Assembly: GCA_029238785.1 (NCBI GenBank)
Contig: JAQWFN010000078.1
Coordinates: forward strand, 1 to 40,698
DNA length: 40,698 nucleotides
Origin: Flavobacteriales bacterium
GTDB lineage: Bacteria; Bacteroidota; Bacteroidia; Flavobacteriales_D; Sanyastnellaceae
Direction of reading: 5' to 3'
Below are positions 31,958 through 38,348 of the stretch, in pieces. A model generated the notes under the pieces. It was not told the DNA's origin. It worked only from the letters and a program-made list of their open reading frames with translations, and made no database searches. A program made the position numbers and the translations under genes. How positions within the stretch are numbered: the first letter of the stretch is position 1; every line of letters begins with the position of its first letter.

Positions 31958-32323
31958 TCATTTATTTTGTCGTAAAAGGGCAATTTCCTGTTTCAAATAA
32001 TCAATAAACTGCTGCGCCATCTCCCCATCACTAAAATTCATGTGATCCGCCTTTCCGCCGGTGGCTTGAACGAATTTGTTGTTGATGATATTGAAGACTT
32101 GCCCTGCCTCAAATTGAAACAATTCAGAAACTTCTACCCCGAGGGCTTCTGCAATTTGCTCAATTCTCGACACCCTCACATCTACTTCACCTCGCTCTAT
32201 TTTACCGTAACCGCTCAAGCTCATGCCCAGCTTTTCAGACATCTCTTCTCGGGAAAACCCTTTTAACTCTCTTAGCTTGTAGATGTTTTCCGCCAAACGA
32301 ACATTTATTCCTTCTGAAGCCAT
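31958..32323 (-). CDS. XRE-family helix-turn-helix regulator (paralogue B)
   Basis: A 121-residue DNA-binding protein. Its HTH lies at ~8-65 (LRELKGFSREEMSEKLGMS...YGKIERGEVDVRVSRIEQI), followed by FQFEAGQVFNI, NKFVQATGG and a C-terminal helix QFIDYLKQEIALLRQ. It shares the whole layout and many residues with the gene at 2981-3361, including the FNI..NK.VQ tail motif, which marks a paralogous family. Like that gene it converges closely with a secreted-protein gene. A bidirectional terminator lies ~50 bases upstream. Targets are unknown. Confidence 0.86.
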   Translation of the reverse strand: MASEGINVRLAENIYKLRELKGFSREEMSEKLGMSLSGYGKIERGEVDVRVSRIEQIAEALGVEVSELFQFEAGQVFNIINNKFVQATGGKADHMNFSDGEMAQQFIDYLKQEIALLRQNK

Positions 32324-32375
32324 TTTTCTCCTTTTTAAGGTATTTCACGAATGTACTCAAAGGATATTAAACAAT

Positions 32376-32411
32376 AAAAAAGCCAAGCACATAATTGTAC
32401 TTGGCTTTTTT
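32376..32411 (-). terminator. Intrinsic terminator after the TonB gene
   Basis: Arms AAAAAAGCCAAG (32376-32387) and CTTGGCTTTTTT (32400-32411) form a perfect 12-bp stem with a 12-base loop. Both strands end in a T run, so it can act bidirectionally. It is 19 bases past the TonB stop. Confidence 0.9.
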
Positions 32412-32430
32412 AAAAGTATTTTGACCCGCT

Positions 32431-33159
32431 TTACTTCACGATAAAGCGAACTGGAATGTTGTAAATAACCTTCACTTTTTTGCCTTGTTGAACACCTGCT
32501 TCAAATCGAGGAAGAGCATTTACAGCTTTCAAGGCCTCTTTGTCCAGGGCTTTGTGTACACCGCGTTCCACCTTTGCTTTTGTTACTTTTCCGGCTTCAT
32601 CAACCACAAACGAAACATATACTGTACCTTCAATACCAGTGCCTTGAAGGTGCGCTGGGTAACGCGCAATTCTGCTCACCTCTGAGATAATCTTTTGATT
32701 GGTACAAAGCTCTTGTTCATCGCGATCTAATACATTTTCGCAATCGATAAAGTAAGGCATGATTTCCACGCGAATCGCTGGTCCTTCCAGGTCCAAATCA
32801 TCATCCACTACGTCTTGTCCACCAAAATCATCCATATTGAAAGTGTCATCAATGGCGGGCAGCTCCTTTTTTTCATCACCGAATACATCCGGCGTGTCGT
32901 CAACCAATTTGAATTGATTAACAGGGATTGGCTTCGAGGCCACCTTTGGCTTAGCAGGAGCTTCTGGAATATAAACCAGTGCCTCTTCTACCAAAAAGTC
33001 TTCTGTAAATCTTCCTGCAGATGCAGTAAGGTTCTGACTTTGGAAGGTAGTGTATTCAAAAGCGATCAATGTTGCTGAAAGCGCAATAATGAATCCCAAT
33101 TGAAGGAAGATCATGCGTCTGCGCTCAAGATCTGCCCCTTGTGTTTTTCTTTTTTCCAT
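32431..33159 (-). CDS. TonB-family energy transducer
   Basis: A 242-residue inner-membrane-anchored protein. The ATG at 33159 is preferred because it gives the typical short charged N-terminus (MEKRKTQGADLERRR) before one membrane helix at ~16-36 (IFLQLGFIIALSATLIAF); the open frame extends further but adds no signal. A Pro/Lys/Asp-rich periplasmic linker follows (~55-125). The C-terminal TonB domain (GIEGTVYVSFVVDEAGKVTKA...VIYNIPVRFIV) begins near residue 160. It should couple the proton-motive force from ExbB/ExbD to outer-membrane TonB-dependent receptors. ExbBD genes are not in the window. It is monocistronic, with a strong terminator. Confidence 0.92.
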   Translation of the reverse strand: MEKRKTQGADLERRRMIFLQLGFIIALSATLIAFEYTTFQSQNLTASAGRFTEDFLVEEALVYIPEAPAKPKVASKPIPVNQFKLVDDTPDVFGDEKKELPAIDDTFNMDDFGGQDVVDDDLDLEGPAIRVEIMPYFIDCENVLDRDEQELCTNQKIISEVSRIARYPAHLQGTGIEGTVYVSFVVDEAGKVTKAKVERGVHKALDKEALKAVNALPRFEAGVQQGKKVKVIYNIPVRFIVK

Positions 33160-33259
33160 GATATAATGAGTTAAATGATTACACCTGAAAAAACACAAGG
33201 ATGGTGCCACGATTAAAAAATGTTAAACAAAAGTGACCCCATTAAACACAGCTCTAAAA

Positions 33260-33955
33260 CTAGGAATCAAGAAGTTTGAAACCTCGTCCATGTACGTTGA
33301 TGATCTCCACCTTTTCGTCTTGTTTCAGGTGCTTGCGAAGTTTTGCGATATAAACATCCATGCTTCGTCCATTGAAGTAATTATCATCGCCCCAAATTTC
33401 TTTTAGAGCAAAATCTCTTTCTAAAACGCCATTTTTATGTTTCACTAGCAGGTGGAGCAACTCGTTTTCTTTTGTTGTGAGTTTGGTTTCTTCGCCATTA
33501 AAACTGAGGCGCTGCTTGTTGTAGTCAAATTCGAAAACTCCAACCTTAGCAAGTCCAACCTCTTCGCCTTCTTGTGGAAGCACTGAAGCTCTTCTAATAA
33601 TGGCGTTAATCCGTGCGAGAAGTTCTTCCATTGAGAACGGCTTGGTCATGTAATCATCAGCACCAATTTTAAATCCATTGAGCGTATCTTCCTTCATGCT
33701 TTTTGCAGTGAGGAACAATATAGGCGTGTGCCTGTCGATTTCTCTAATTTCTTGAGCTAGGGTGAAGCCGTCTTTATTTGGCATCATCACATCTAAAATC
33801 AAAAAATCGATGCTTTGTCGCTTGTAGATTTTCATTCCTTCAACACCGTCAACAGCTAGTGTAGTTTCAAATCCTTTTGCGTTGAGGTATTCCTTCAACA
33901 AAGCGCCCAAATTTGGGTCGTCTTCACAAAGTAAAATCTTAGTCGTTTTTTTCAT
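33260..33955 (-). CDS. OmpR-family response regulator (RprY-like)
   Basis: A 231-residue transcription factor. The receiver domain has E11, D12 and D13 in the acidic pocket, phospho-acceptor D55 (LILDVMMP), T83 and K105 (TKPFS). The C-terminal half is a winged-helix OmpR/PhoB-type DNA-binding domain (LTTKENELLHLL...NYFNGRSMDVYIAKLRKHL). It overlaps the kinase gene by 17 bases, so they are a cognate pair. Family resemblance points to RprY of Bacteroides. OmpR-family proteins typically bind direct repeats at ~10-11 base steps, and such TTAAC repeats occur at 35520-35554 upstream of this operon, consistent with autoregulation. Confidence 0.93.
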   Translation of the reverse strand: MKKTTKILLCEDDPNLGALLKEYLNAKGFETTLAVDGVEGMKIYKRQSIDFLILDVMMPNKDGFTLAQEIREIDRHTPILFLTAKSMKEDTLNGFKIGADDYMTKPFSMEELLARINAIIRRASVLPQEGEEVGLAKVGVFEFDYNKQRLSFNGEETKLTTKENELLHLLVKHKNGVLERDFALKEIWGDDNYFNGRSMDVYIAKLRKHLKQDEKVEIINVHGRGFKLLDS

Positions 33956-35438
33956 GTTTCTCTGGAATTATGATGAAGAAGGTAGATCCTTTTTTAGGTT
34001 CACTCTCCACCGAAATTTTACCATTGTGCTTTTCTAAGATTACGCTAACATAGCTCAATCCTAAACCGAAACCTTTCACATTATGAATGTTACCAGTTGG
34101 CACACGATATAATTTATCAAAAATCTTTTTCTGGTTTTCTCTGCTGATGCCAATGCCTTTATCGCCAAACGCAATTTGGATTCCCTGCTTTGTGTTTTTC
34201 GAAACGATTGTAATTTCTGGCTCGTCCAACGAATACTTAATGGCGTTATCAATGAGGTTATAAACCAAGTTCGTCAGGTGAACTGGATCTCCCTCGATAA
34301 CGGGGTTCTCGGCATTCAAACGAGTGGTAATTGTTCCGCCTCGGTTTTTAATTTGAATATTGATGTTTTTGATGACGTTTTGAATCAGCTCATGCATATT
34401 GATTTGCTCAAGACGGAGTTCCATATCGCCCCGATCTAAAATGGCCGATCGGAGTACGTTTTCAACCAATACAGCAAGTCGTTTATTTTCATCCCGAATC
34501 ATCCCCACAAAAGTGCTCAATTGTTGCTCGCTTTGCCTCATATCTGGATCGGCCAAAGCTTCACAGGCCAATGAAATTGTTGAAATGGGCGTTTTTAACT
34601 CATGCGTCATGTTATTGATGAAGTCGTTTTTAATTTCACTCACCTTCTTTTGTTGCAAAATGGTGTTAATGGTATATGAAAACGCAAACATGATCACCAA
34701 AATTAAGACTGCAGAGATGGCTAGCATCACCGACATCGTTCGAAGCAGGTAACGTCGTTGATGGGGGAAATGAAGATACAAGAAGGTCGGGTCTCGAACC
34801 GGATCATTGGGGAACAGCTGTGCTTTGTAGCCATCCGTAAAAAACATCTGTTGAAATTCTACGGATTTCTCTTGAAGTATTTCGGGATGATGGTATTTAT
34901 TGAAAACTCCAAAATGATGTTTTGCATTGACGCCTCGTTGCCGAAGTTCATGGGTGATGAGTGTATCTAAATAAAGGGGAGATATTTCGGTAACATCTGT
35001 ATAGATATCGATGGACACCAAACCATCGAGGAGATCTGACATGAATCCGCTTTGTTCTAAAATCTCACTTGTTTCAATTCCATAATCTCCCAATGCTTCA
35101 GCTAAAAGTGAATCGCTGCTTTCGCCACTGGCCGCTTTTTTGGGCAGACCCAATTTTCGTTCATTTTCGTCGCTTGGGGAAGCCAACTTCAAGGTGAGGG
35201 AGTCCTTATCCAAATCGATGCTCAGGCCTGGACCCGAAGCCACAAAACCGCCTGTTTGGAGTGCTGCATCTCTTTCGAGTTTTCTCACAACGGCATCCAT
35301 CGCCTTTCGGATATTGCTATTGAACTCTTGTTGACGCAAGAGAATACTGTTGTTAATCCAATAGATTTGAATCACAATCAGTCCCACAAAGGCCGTGGTG
35401 ATCATCACCACAAGAAGTTGAATGAATTTTTTATTCAC
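33939..35438 (-). CDS. Membrane sensor histidine kinase (RprX-like)
   Basis: A 499-residue inner-membrane kinase. TM1 spans ~7-28 (LLVVMITTAFVGLIVIQIYWI). A periplasmic sensor of ~200 residues follows, then TM2 at ~233-257 (MLAISAVLILVIMFAFSYTI). The H-box is NNMTHELKTPIS with H279. The ATPase has the N-box NLVYNLIDNAIKYS, G1 DKGIGIS and G2 GFGLGLSYV. The architecture and the IQIYWINNSILLRQQEF opening match the RprX-type kinases I know from Bacteroidota. The start codon is GTG at 35438. It shares an operon with the RprY-like regulator. The signal sensed is not known from sequence. Confidence 0.93.
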   Translation of the reverse strand: MNKKFIQLLVVMITTAFVGLIVIQIYWINNSILLRQQEFNSNIRKAMDAVVRKLERDAALQTGGFVASGPGLSIDLDKDSLTLKLASPSDENERKLGLPKKAASGESSDSLLAEALGDYGIETSEILEQSGFMSDLLDGLVSIDIYTDVTEISPLYLDTLITHELRQRGVNAKHHFGVFNKYHHPEILQEKSVEFQQMFFTDGYKAQLFPNDPVRDPTFLYLHFPHQRRYLLRTMSVMLAISAVLILVIMFAFSYTINTILQQKKVSEIKNDFINNMTHELKTPISTISLACEALADPDMRQSEQQLSTFVGMIRDENKRLAVLVENVLRSAILDRGDMELRLEQINMHELIQNVIKNINIQIKNRGGTITTRLNAENPVIEGDPVHLTNLVYNLIDNAIKYSLDEPEITIVSKNTKQGIQIAFGDKGIGISRENQKKIFDKLYRVPTGNIHNVKGFGLGLSYVSVILEKHNGKISVESEPKKGSTFFIIIPEKHEKND

Positions 35439-35472
35439 GTGCTTAAAAAGACGTTCTATCTCGTCTGGTATT

Positions 35473-35480
35473 CAAAGGTA
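35473..35480 (-). promoter_or_regulatory. Candidate -7 box of the RprX/RprY-like operon
   Basis: On the minus strand TACCTTTG is an exact TAnnTTTG match, 34 bases upstream of the GTG at 35438. No -33 TTG is seen. The TTAAC repeats begin 40 bases further upstream, as expected for an activated promoter. Confidence 0.5.
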
Positions 35481-35519
35481 AGTGTTCTCTTCGCTGATGC
35501 CCGTGAAGCTTGACTTTTT

Positions 35520-35554
35520 TTAACAAGTGTTAACCTCATTTTAACAAGCCTAAC
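35520..35554. promoter_or_regulatory. Direct TTAAC repeats, candidate OmpR-family operator
   Basis: TTAAC occurs at 35520, 35530 and 35541, with CTAAC at 35550, giving steps of 10, 11 and 9 bases. The first and third extend to TTAACAAG. Helically phased direct repeats are the usual target form for OmpR/PhoB-type regulators, and the nearest such gene is the RprY-like regulator of the adjacent operon. The sites lie between the kinase promoter and a plus-strand -7 box at 35568, so they could serve either. Confidence 0.5.
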
Positions 35555-35567
35555 CAAGGCTTCTATT

Positions 35568-35575
35568 TACATTTG
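35568..35575 (+). promoter_or_regulatory. Candidate -7 box of plus-strand small RNA
   Basis: TACATTTG is an exact TAnnTTTG match. There is no -33 TTG, but the TTAAC repeats end 13 bases upstream, where a bound activator could replace it. The predicted start is near 35582. Confidence 0.4.
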
Positions 35576-35581
35576 ACTTGA

Positions 35582-35713
35582 GTTAGTCGGACAGCTTTTT
35601 TCTAACTGTCTCATGATTATTTAGGTTAATTGGGCGACAAAACACTTTGGTATTTTGGGACCTATTTCGAAACAAACTGAAAAACACCTGTAAACGAACG
35701 GGTGTTTTTTTTT
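35582..35713 (+). ncRNA. Candidate small RNA (plus strand), ~130 nt
   Basis: No open frame longer than three codons follows the ATG here, yet the segment has a -7 box upstream and an intrinsic terminator at its end. Near the 5' end two mutually exclusive hairpins are possible: AGTTAG (35581-35586) with CTAACT (35602-35607), or GACAG (35590-35594) with CTGTC (35606-35610). No known RNA family is recognised. The evidence is the promoter-terminator pair in a gene-free region, which is suggestive only. Confidence 0.4.
35680..35713 (+). terminator. Intrinsic terminator, plus orientation
   Basis: AAAAACACC (35680-35688) pairs with GGTGTTTTT (35701-35709), and the T run continues to 35713. No protein-coding gene on the plus strand ends nearby, so it implies a non-coding transcript. 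Some minus-strand activity is possible, because the left arm gives five T there. Confidence 0.8.
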
Positions 35714-35715
35714 GC

Positions 35716-35747
35716 AAAAAAAGAGTCAAAACCGAAGTTTTGACTCT
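35716..35747 (-). terminator. Intrinsic terminator with UUCG tetraloop, minus orientation
   Basis: On the minus strand AGAGTCAAAAC, loop TTCG, GTTTTGACTCT form a perfect 11-bp stem capped by an exceptionally stable C(UUCG)G loop. A run of T follows; the plus strand shows A at 35716-35722. No protein-coding gene ends upstream on this strand. Confidence 0.85.
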
Positions 35748-35848
35748 CACTAACTAATCAGATAACCGAATGCGTCGGGAAACGCATTTGATTTTACCCT
35801 CGTTTGGGCCATCACACCTTGCAAATACTTGGTGTTTACGATATCTCA
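35716..35848 (-). ncRNA. Candidate structured small RNA (minus strand), ~133 nt
   Basis: Read from ~35848 leftwards. The 5' AGATATCG (35846-35839) pairs with CGGTTATCT (35768-35760) through eight pairs with one bulge. This encloses three hairpins: ACACC/GGTGT (35835-35814), GCCC/GGGT (35809-35796) and ACGCATT mirrored with AATGCGT (35788-35769). A UUCG-capped terminator follows. Two of the pairs are G-U and form only in the minus-strand transcript. An exact -7 box lies directly upstream, so the predicted start falls 2-3 bases before the closing stem. A 20-codon frame (ATG at 35812, stop at 35750) overlaps the structure but looks incidental. Rfam families such as 6S-Flavo or Flavo-1 are possible; I could not assign one. 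Confidence 0.6.
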
Positions 35849-35854
35849 GAAACA

Positions 35855-35862
35855 CAAATATA
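35855..35862 (-). promoter_or_regulatory. Candidate -7 box of minus-strand small RNA
   Basis: On the minus strand TATATTTG is an exact TAnnTTTG element. The expected start ~7 bases downstream coincides with the edge of the predicted closing stem. No -33 element is evident. Confidence 0.5.
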
Positions 35863-35934
35863 AGCCAATTATTCGCCTAGTTTTCAGTGTTCAGGCCTTT
35901 TTTTTAAGCGCTTTTAGATTCTGACCTTCAGTTG

Positions 35935-35966
35935 TTTGAATTTACGACTAGAACGACCTATCTTTG
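35935..35966 (+). promoter_or_regulatory. Promoter of the prs-rplY-pth operon
   Basis: TTTG at 35935-35938 and TATCTTTG at 35959-35966 are separated by 20 bases and match both parts of the Bacteroidota vegetative promoter. The predicted start near 35972 lies between an upstream in-frame start (35932) and the ATG at 36001, which decides the prs start. Confidence 0.8.
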
Positions 35967-36000
35967 CACCCCCATTTTAAACCTTGTCATAACTTGTCGC

Positions 36001-36942
36001 ATGAACGATAATTTGAAGATTTTCGCAGGTTCTGCATCTCGAGAGATTGCAGAGCGCATCGCCCACGAATATGGCGTTGAGCTTGGAGAAGTAAATCTTC
36101 AGCGTTTTAGTGATGGGGAAATTCAGCCTTCGATAGAAGAAACAGTTCGTGGAAAAGACGTTGTGATTGTACAATCAACATTTCCTCCTACAGATAATTT
36201 ATTCGAATTGTTGTTGTTGGTTGATGCTGCTAAACGAGCATCTGCTAAACGAATTGTAGCGGTTTTACCTTATTTCGGTTTTGCTCGTCAAGACAGAAAA
36301 GATAAGCCACGTGTTGCAATTGGAGCGAAGTTGGTAGCCAACTTGCTCACTGCAGCAGGCGTTGACCGAGTGATTACAATGGATTTACACGCAGATCAGA
36401 TTCAAGGCTTCTTTGAAGTTCCTGTAGATCATTTATTTGCTTCAACCATCTTTCTTCCTACCCTTCAGAAACTCGATTTGCCAAACATGGTGATTGCAAC
36501 ACCTGATACTGGTGGTACGAAGAGAGCAAACGCTTATGCCAAGTTCTTACAAGTAGATCTTGCTATCTGCTATAAGCAAAGAAAAGTAGCCAATCAGGTG
36601 GACAGCATGACCGTAATTGGTGATGTGAAAGGAAAAGACGTTATTTTAATTGACGACATGTGTGATACCGCTGGTACACTAACGAAGGCTGCTGAAATGA
36701 TGATGGATCATGGGGCAAGCAGTGTTCGCGCAGTGTGCACCCATGCCGTGTTAAGTGGACCAGCATACGAACGCATTCAAGATTCTGTTTTGAGTGAGTT
36801 AATTGTAAGTGATAGCATTCCATTGAAAGATGGAAAGCCAAAAGATAAGATTCGTGTTATCGAAACACATGAGATGTTCTCTCGAGTTTTGAAGTGTTTG
36901 GTGAACAACGAATCGATTAGTTCGCAATTTTTAATTTCATAA
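36001..36942 (+). CDS. prs: Ribose-phosphate pyrophosphokinase (PRPP synthetase)
   Basis: A 313-residue class I PRPP synthetase, making phosphoribosyl pyrophosphate from ribose-5-phosphate and ATP for nucleotide, His and Trp synthesis. The N-terminus KIFAGSASREIAERIA, the ATP/flexible-loop segment YFGFARQDRK, the metal site TMDLHADQIQGFF and the PRPP-binding loop VILIDDMCDTAGT (~residues 216-228) are all present. The start at 36001 gives the normal family length; the 23 upstream in-frame residues precede the predicted transcription start. It is followed after 10 bases by the L25 gene and then pth, a common bacterial cluster. The operon promoter is a near-perfect consensus. Confidence 0.98.
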   Translation: MNDNLKIFAGSASREIAERIAHEYGVELGEVNLQRFSDGEIQPSIEETVRGKDVVIVQSTFPPTDNLFELLLLVDAAKRASAKRIVAVLPYFGFARQDRKDKPRVAIGAKLVANLLTAAGVDRVITMDLHADQIQGFFEVPVDHLFASTIFLPTLQKLDLPNMVIATPDTGGTKRANAYAKFLQVDLAICYKQRKVANQVDSMTVIGDVKGKDVILIDDMCDTAGTLTKAAEMMMDHGASSVRAVCTHAVLSGPAYERIQDSVLSELIVSDSIPLKDGKPKDKIRVIETHEMFSRVLKCLVNNESISSQFLIS

Positions 36943-36952
36943 ATATATAATC

Positions 36953-37546
36953 ATGAAAACAGCATCATTGAGCGGTTCTCTCCGTGAGAACGTAGGGAAA
37001 AAAGATGCCGATACTCTAAGAAAGAACGGTCGCGTACCAGGAGTTCTTTATGGAGGAGAGGAGCAAATTCACTTTCACGTGGATAACATTGCATTGGAGA
37101 AACTGGTTTACACACCAGATGCTTACCGATTCGATTTCGAAGTTAATGGGAAGACTTATCCTACCATTATTAAGGATATGCAATTTCACCCAGTGAATGA
37201 CAAGATTCAGCACATGGACATGCTCCAATTGTTTGATGATAAACCAGTAACCGTAGAGCTTCCTGTAAGAACAAGTGGAAACTCAATTGGTGTTCGTAAT
37301 GGTGGTCGTTTAGCGATTAGCTACCGTAGCTTGAAAGTTCGCGGATTGCCTAATGACCTTCCAGAAGCAATTGTAGCTGATATTACCAACTTGAAAATTG
37401 GTGATGCTGCACGTGTGAAGGATTTGAGCATTGAAGGATGTGAGATTCTTGCTGCTGAAAACGCTGTTGTAGTTGACGTTAAGCGTACTCGTGCTGCGAT
37501 GGCTGCTGCTGCCGCTGCTGCAGAAGCAGAAAAAGGCAAAAAATAA
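36953..37546 (+). CDS. rplY: 50S ribosomal protein L25/general stress protein Ctc
   Basis: A 197-residue long-form L25 (Ctc/TL5 type) that binds 5S rRNA in the large subunit. The N-terminal L25 domain spans ~1-92 (RKNGRVPGVLYGGEE, then KTYPTIIKDMQFHPVNDKIQHMDML). The C-terminal TL5 beta domain follows (~95-178; PVTVELPVRTSGNSIGVRNGG). The extreme C-terminus is a low-complexity Ala-rich tail ending EAEKGKK. It lies between prs and pth, as in many bacteria, and is co-transcribed with both (10 and 18 base gaps). Confidence 0.96.
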   Translation: MKTASLSGSLRENVGKKDADTLRKNGRVPGVLYGGEEQIHFHVDNIALEKLVYTPDAYRFDFEVNGKTYPTIIKDMQFHPVNDKIQHMDMLQLFDDKPVTVELPVRTSGNSIGVRNGGRLAISYRSLKVRGLPNDLPEAIVADITNLKIGDAARVKDLSIEGCEILAAENAVVVDVKRTRAAMAAAAAAAEAEKGKK

Positions 37547-37564
37547 TTTATTTAGTTTGTCTGT

Positions 37565-38125
37565 ATGAAATACCTCATCGTCGGCTTAGGAAATCCGGGT
37601 AGTGAGTATGCCCATACCAGACACAACATTGGATTTGATGTGTTGGACGCCCTGGTGGCGTCCAACACTATTTTTAGCCCTGTTAAACATGGGGAAATGG
37701 CCACTCTTAAACATAAAGGGAGGACCCTTTTGTTGCTGAAACCCAATACCTACATGAACCTCAGCGGTAAAGCTGTGATGTATTGGATGCAACAAGAAAA
37801 AATTAATCTCGAACACCTGCTCATCATCACTGACGACATTGCTCTTCCGTTTGGAACCATTCGGATAAAACCGAGAGGTAGTGATGGAGGACACAATGGC
37901 CTAAAAGACATTCAAACTCGTCTCGGAACGAACAAGTACCATCGCTTCCGTTTTGGAGTTGGAAACGATTTTTCCAAAGGACGCCAAGTTGACTTTGTAC
38001 TTGGAAAATGGAATGAAGAAGAGCAGCATAAGCTCACTGAACGCCTTGAAAGATCAGTTCTTGCGATTCAGAGTTACGCTAGTATCGGTCTTGAGCGAAC
38101 CATGAATTTCTTTAATAATACTTGA
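37565..38125 (+). CDS. pth: Peptidyl-tRNA hydrolase
   Basis: A 186-residue esterase that frees tRNA from prematurely released peptidyl-tRNA. Family motifs: VGLGNPGSEYAHTRHNIGF with N10 and catalytic H20, KPNTYMNLSG with N65, ITDDIALPFG with D90, and GSDGGHNGLKDI. The length is standard. It is last in the prs-rplY-pth operon. Codons for residues ~26-35 carry a 12-bp GC-rich inverted repeat followed by a T-rich stretch, an odd feature in a coding region. No terminator was found directly after the stop. Confidence 0.97.
   Translation: MKYLIVGLGNPGSEYAHTRHNIGFDVLDALVASNTIFSPVKHGEMATLKHKGRTLLLLKPNTYMNLSGKAVMYWMQQEKINLEHLLIITDDIALPFGTIRIKPRGSDGGHNGLKDIQTRLGTNKYHRFRFGVGNDFSKGRQVDFVLGKWNEEEQHKLTERLERSVLAIQSYASIGLERTMNFFNNT
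37640..37668. repeat. 12-bp perfect inverted repeat inside pth
   Basis: GTGTTGGACGCC (37640-37651) and GGCGTCCAACAC (37657-37668) flank the 5-base loop CTGGT. The plus strand then reads ACTATTTTTAG minus its first bases, a weak T run. In form it is a terminator-like hairpin within codons of an essential gene. The encoded residues are ordinary for the family. Confidence 0.75.
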
Positions 38126-38183
38126 TTGTAGTAGGTTTATAAATATGAATTTCAGCTATTTAAGTAACTGAAAACCAATACTT

Positions 38184-38348
38184 ATGAACTCTCTCGATCG
38201 CTTCAAACGGGATTCTCTCGGGTTTCTAAGAAACCTCAGCGCATTTACCAAGCAGCAATGCCTCTTGCGCCCAGACCCTTCTTCACCCAGAAAAAGAAGT
38301 CACTTCATCAATTCCTCTCGTAAGAAAAGCGACCAATCTGAAGGCTAA
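38184..38348 (+). CDS. Possible 54-residue small basic protein (doubtful)
   Basis: An ATG-started frame of 55 codons following pth. The product is rich in Arg, Lys and Ser (MNSLDRFKRDSLGFLRNLSA at its start) with no recognised domain, signal or membrane segment. It overlaps the 3' end of the convergent anti-sigma-like gene by 41 bases, and a 15-base inverted repeat (GGTTTCT-A-AGAAACC, 38221-38235) lies inside it. It could be a real small gene or chance; no promoter was matched. Confidence 0.25.
   Translation: MNSLDRFKRDSLGFLRNLSAFTKQQCLLRPDPSSPRKRSHFINSSRKKSDQSEG

Noticed and set aside
35750-35812. 20-codon minus-strand frame that could be a leader peptide
   Set aside because: It coincides with the predicted hairpins of the small RNA and has no codon run suggestive of attenuation; kept only as a note.
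35932-36000. N-terminal extension of PRPP synthetase
   Set aside because: It precedes the predicted transcription start and lies over the -33 and -7 elements; the shorter protein has the normal family length.
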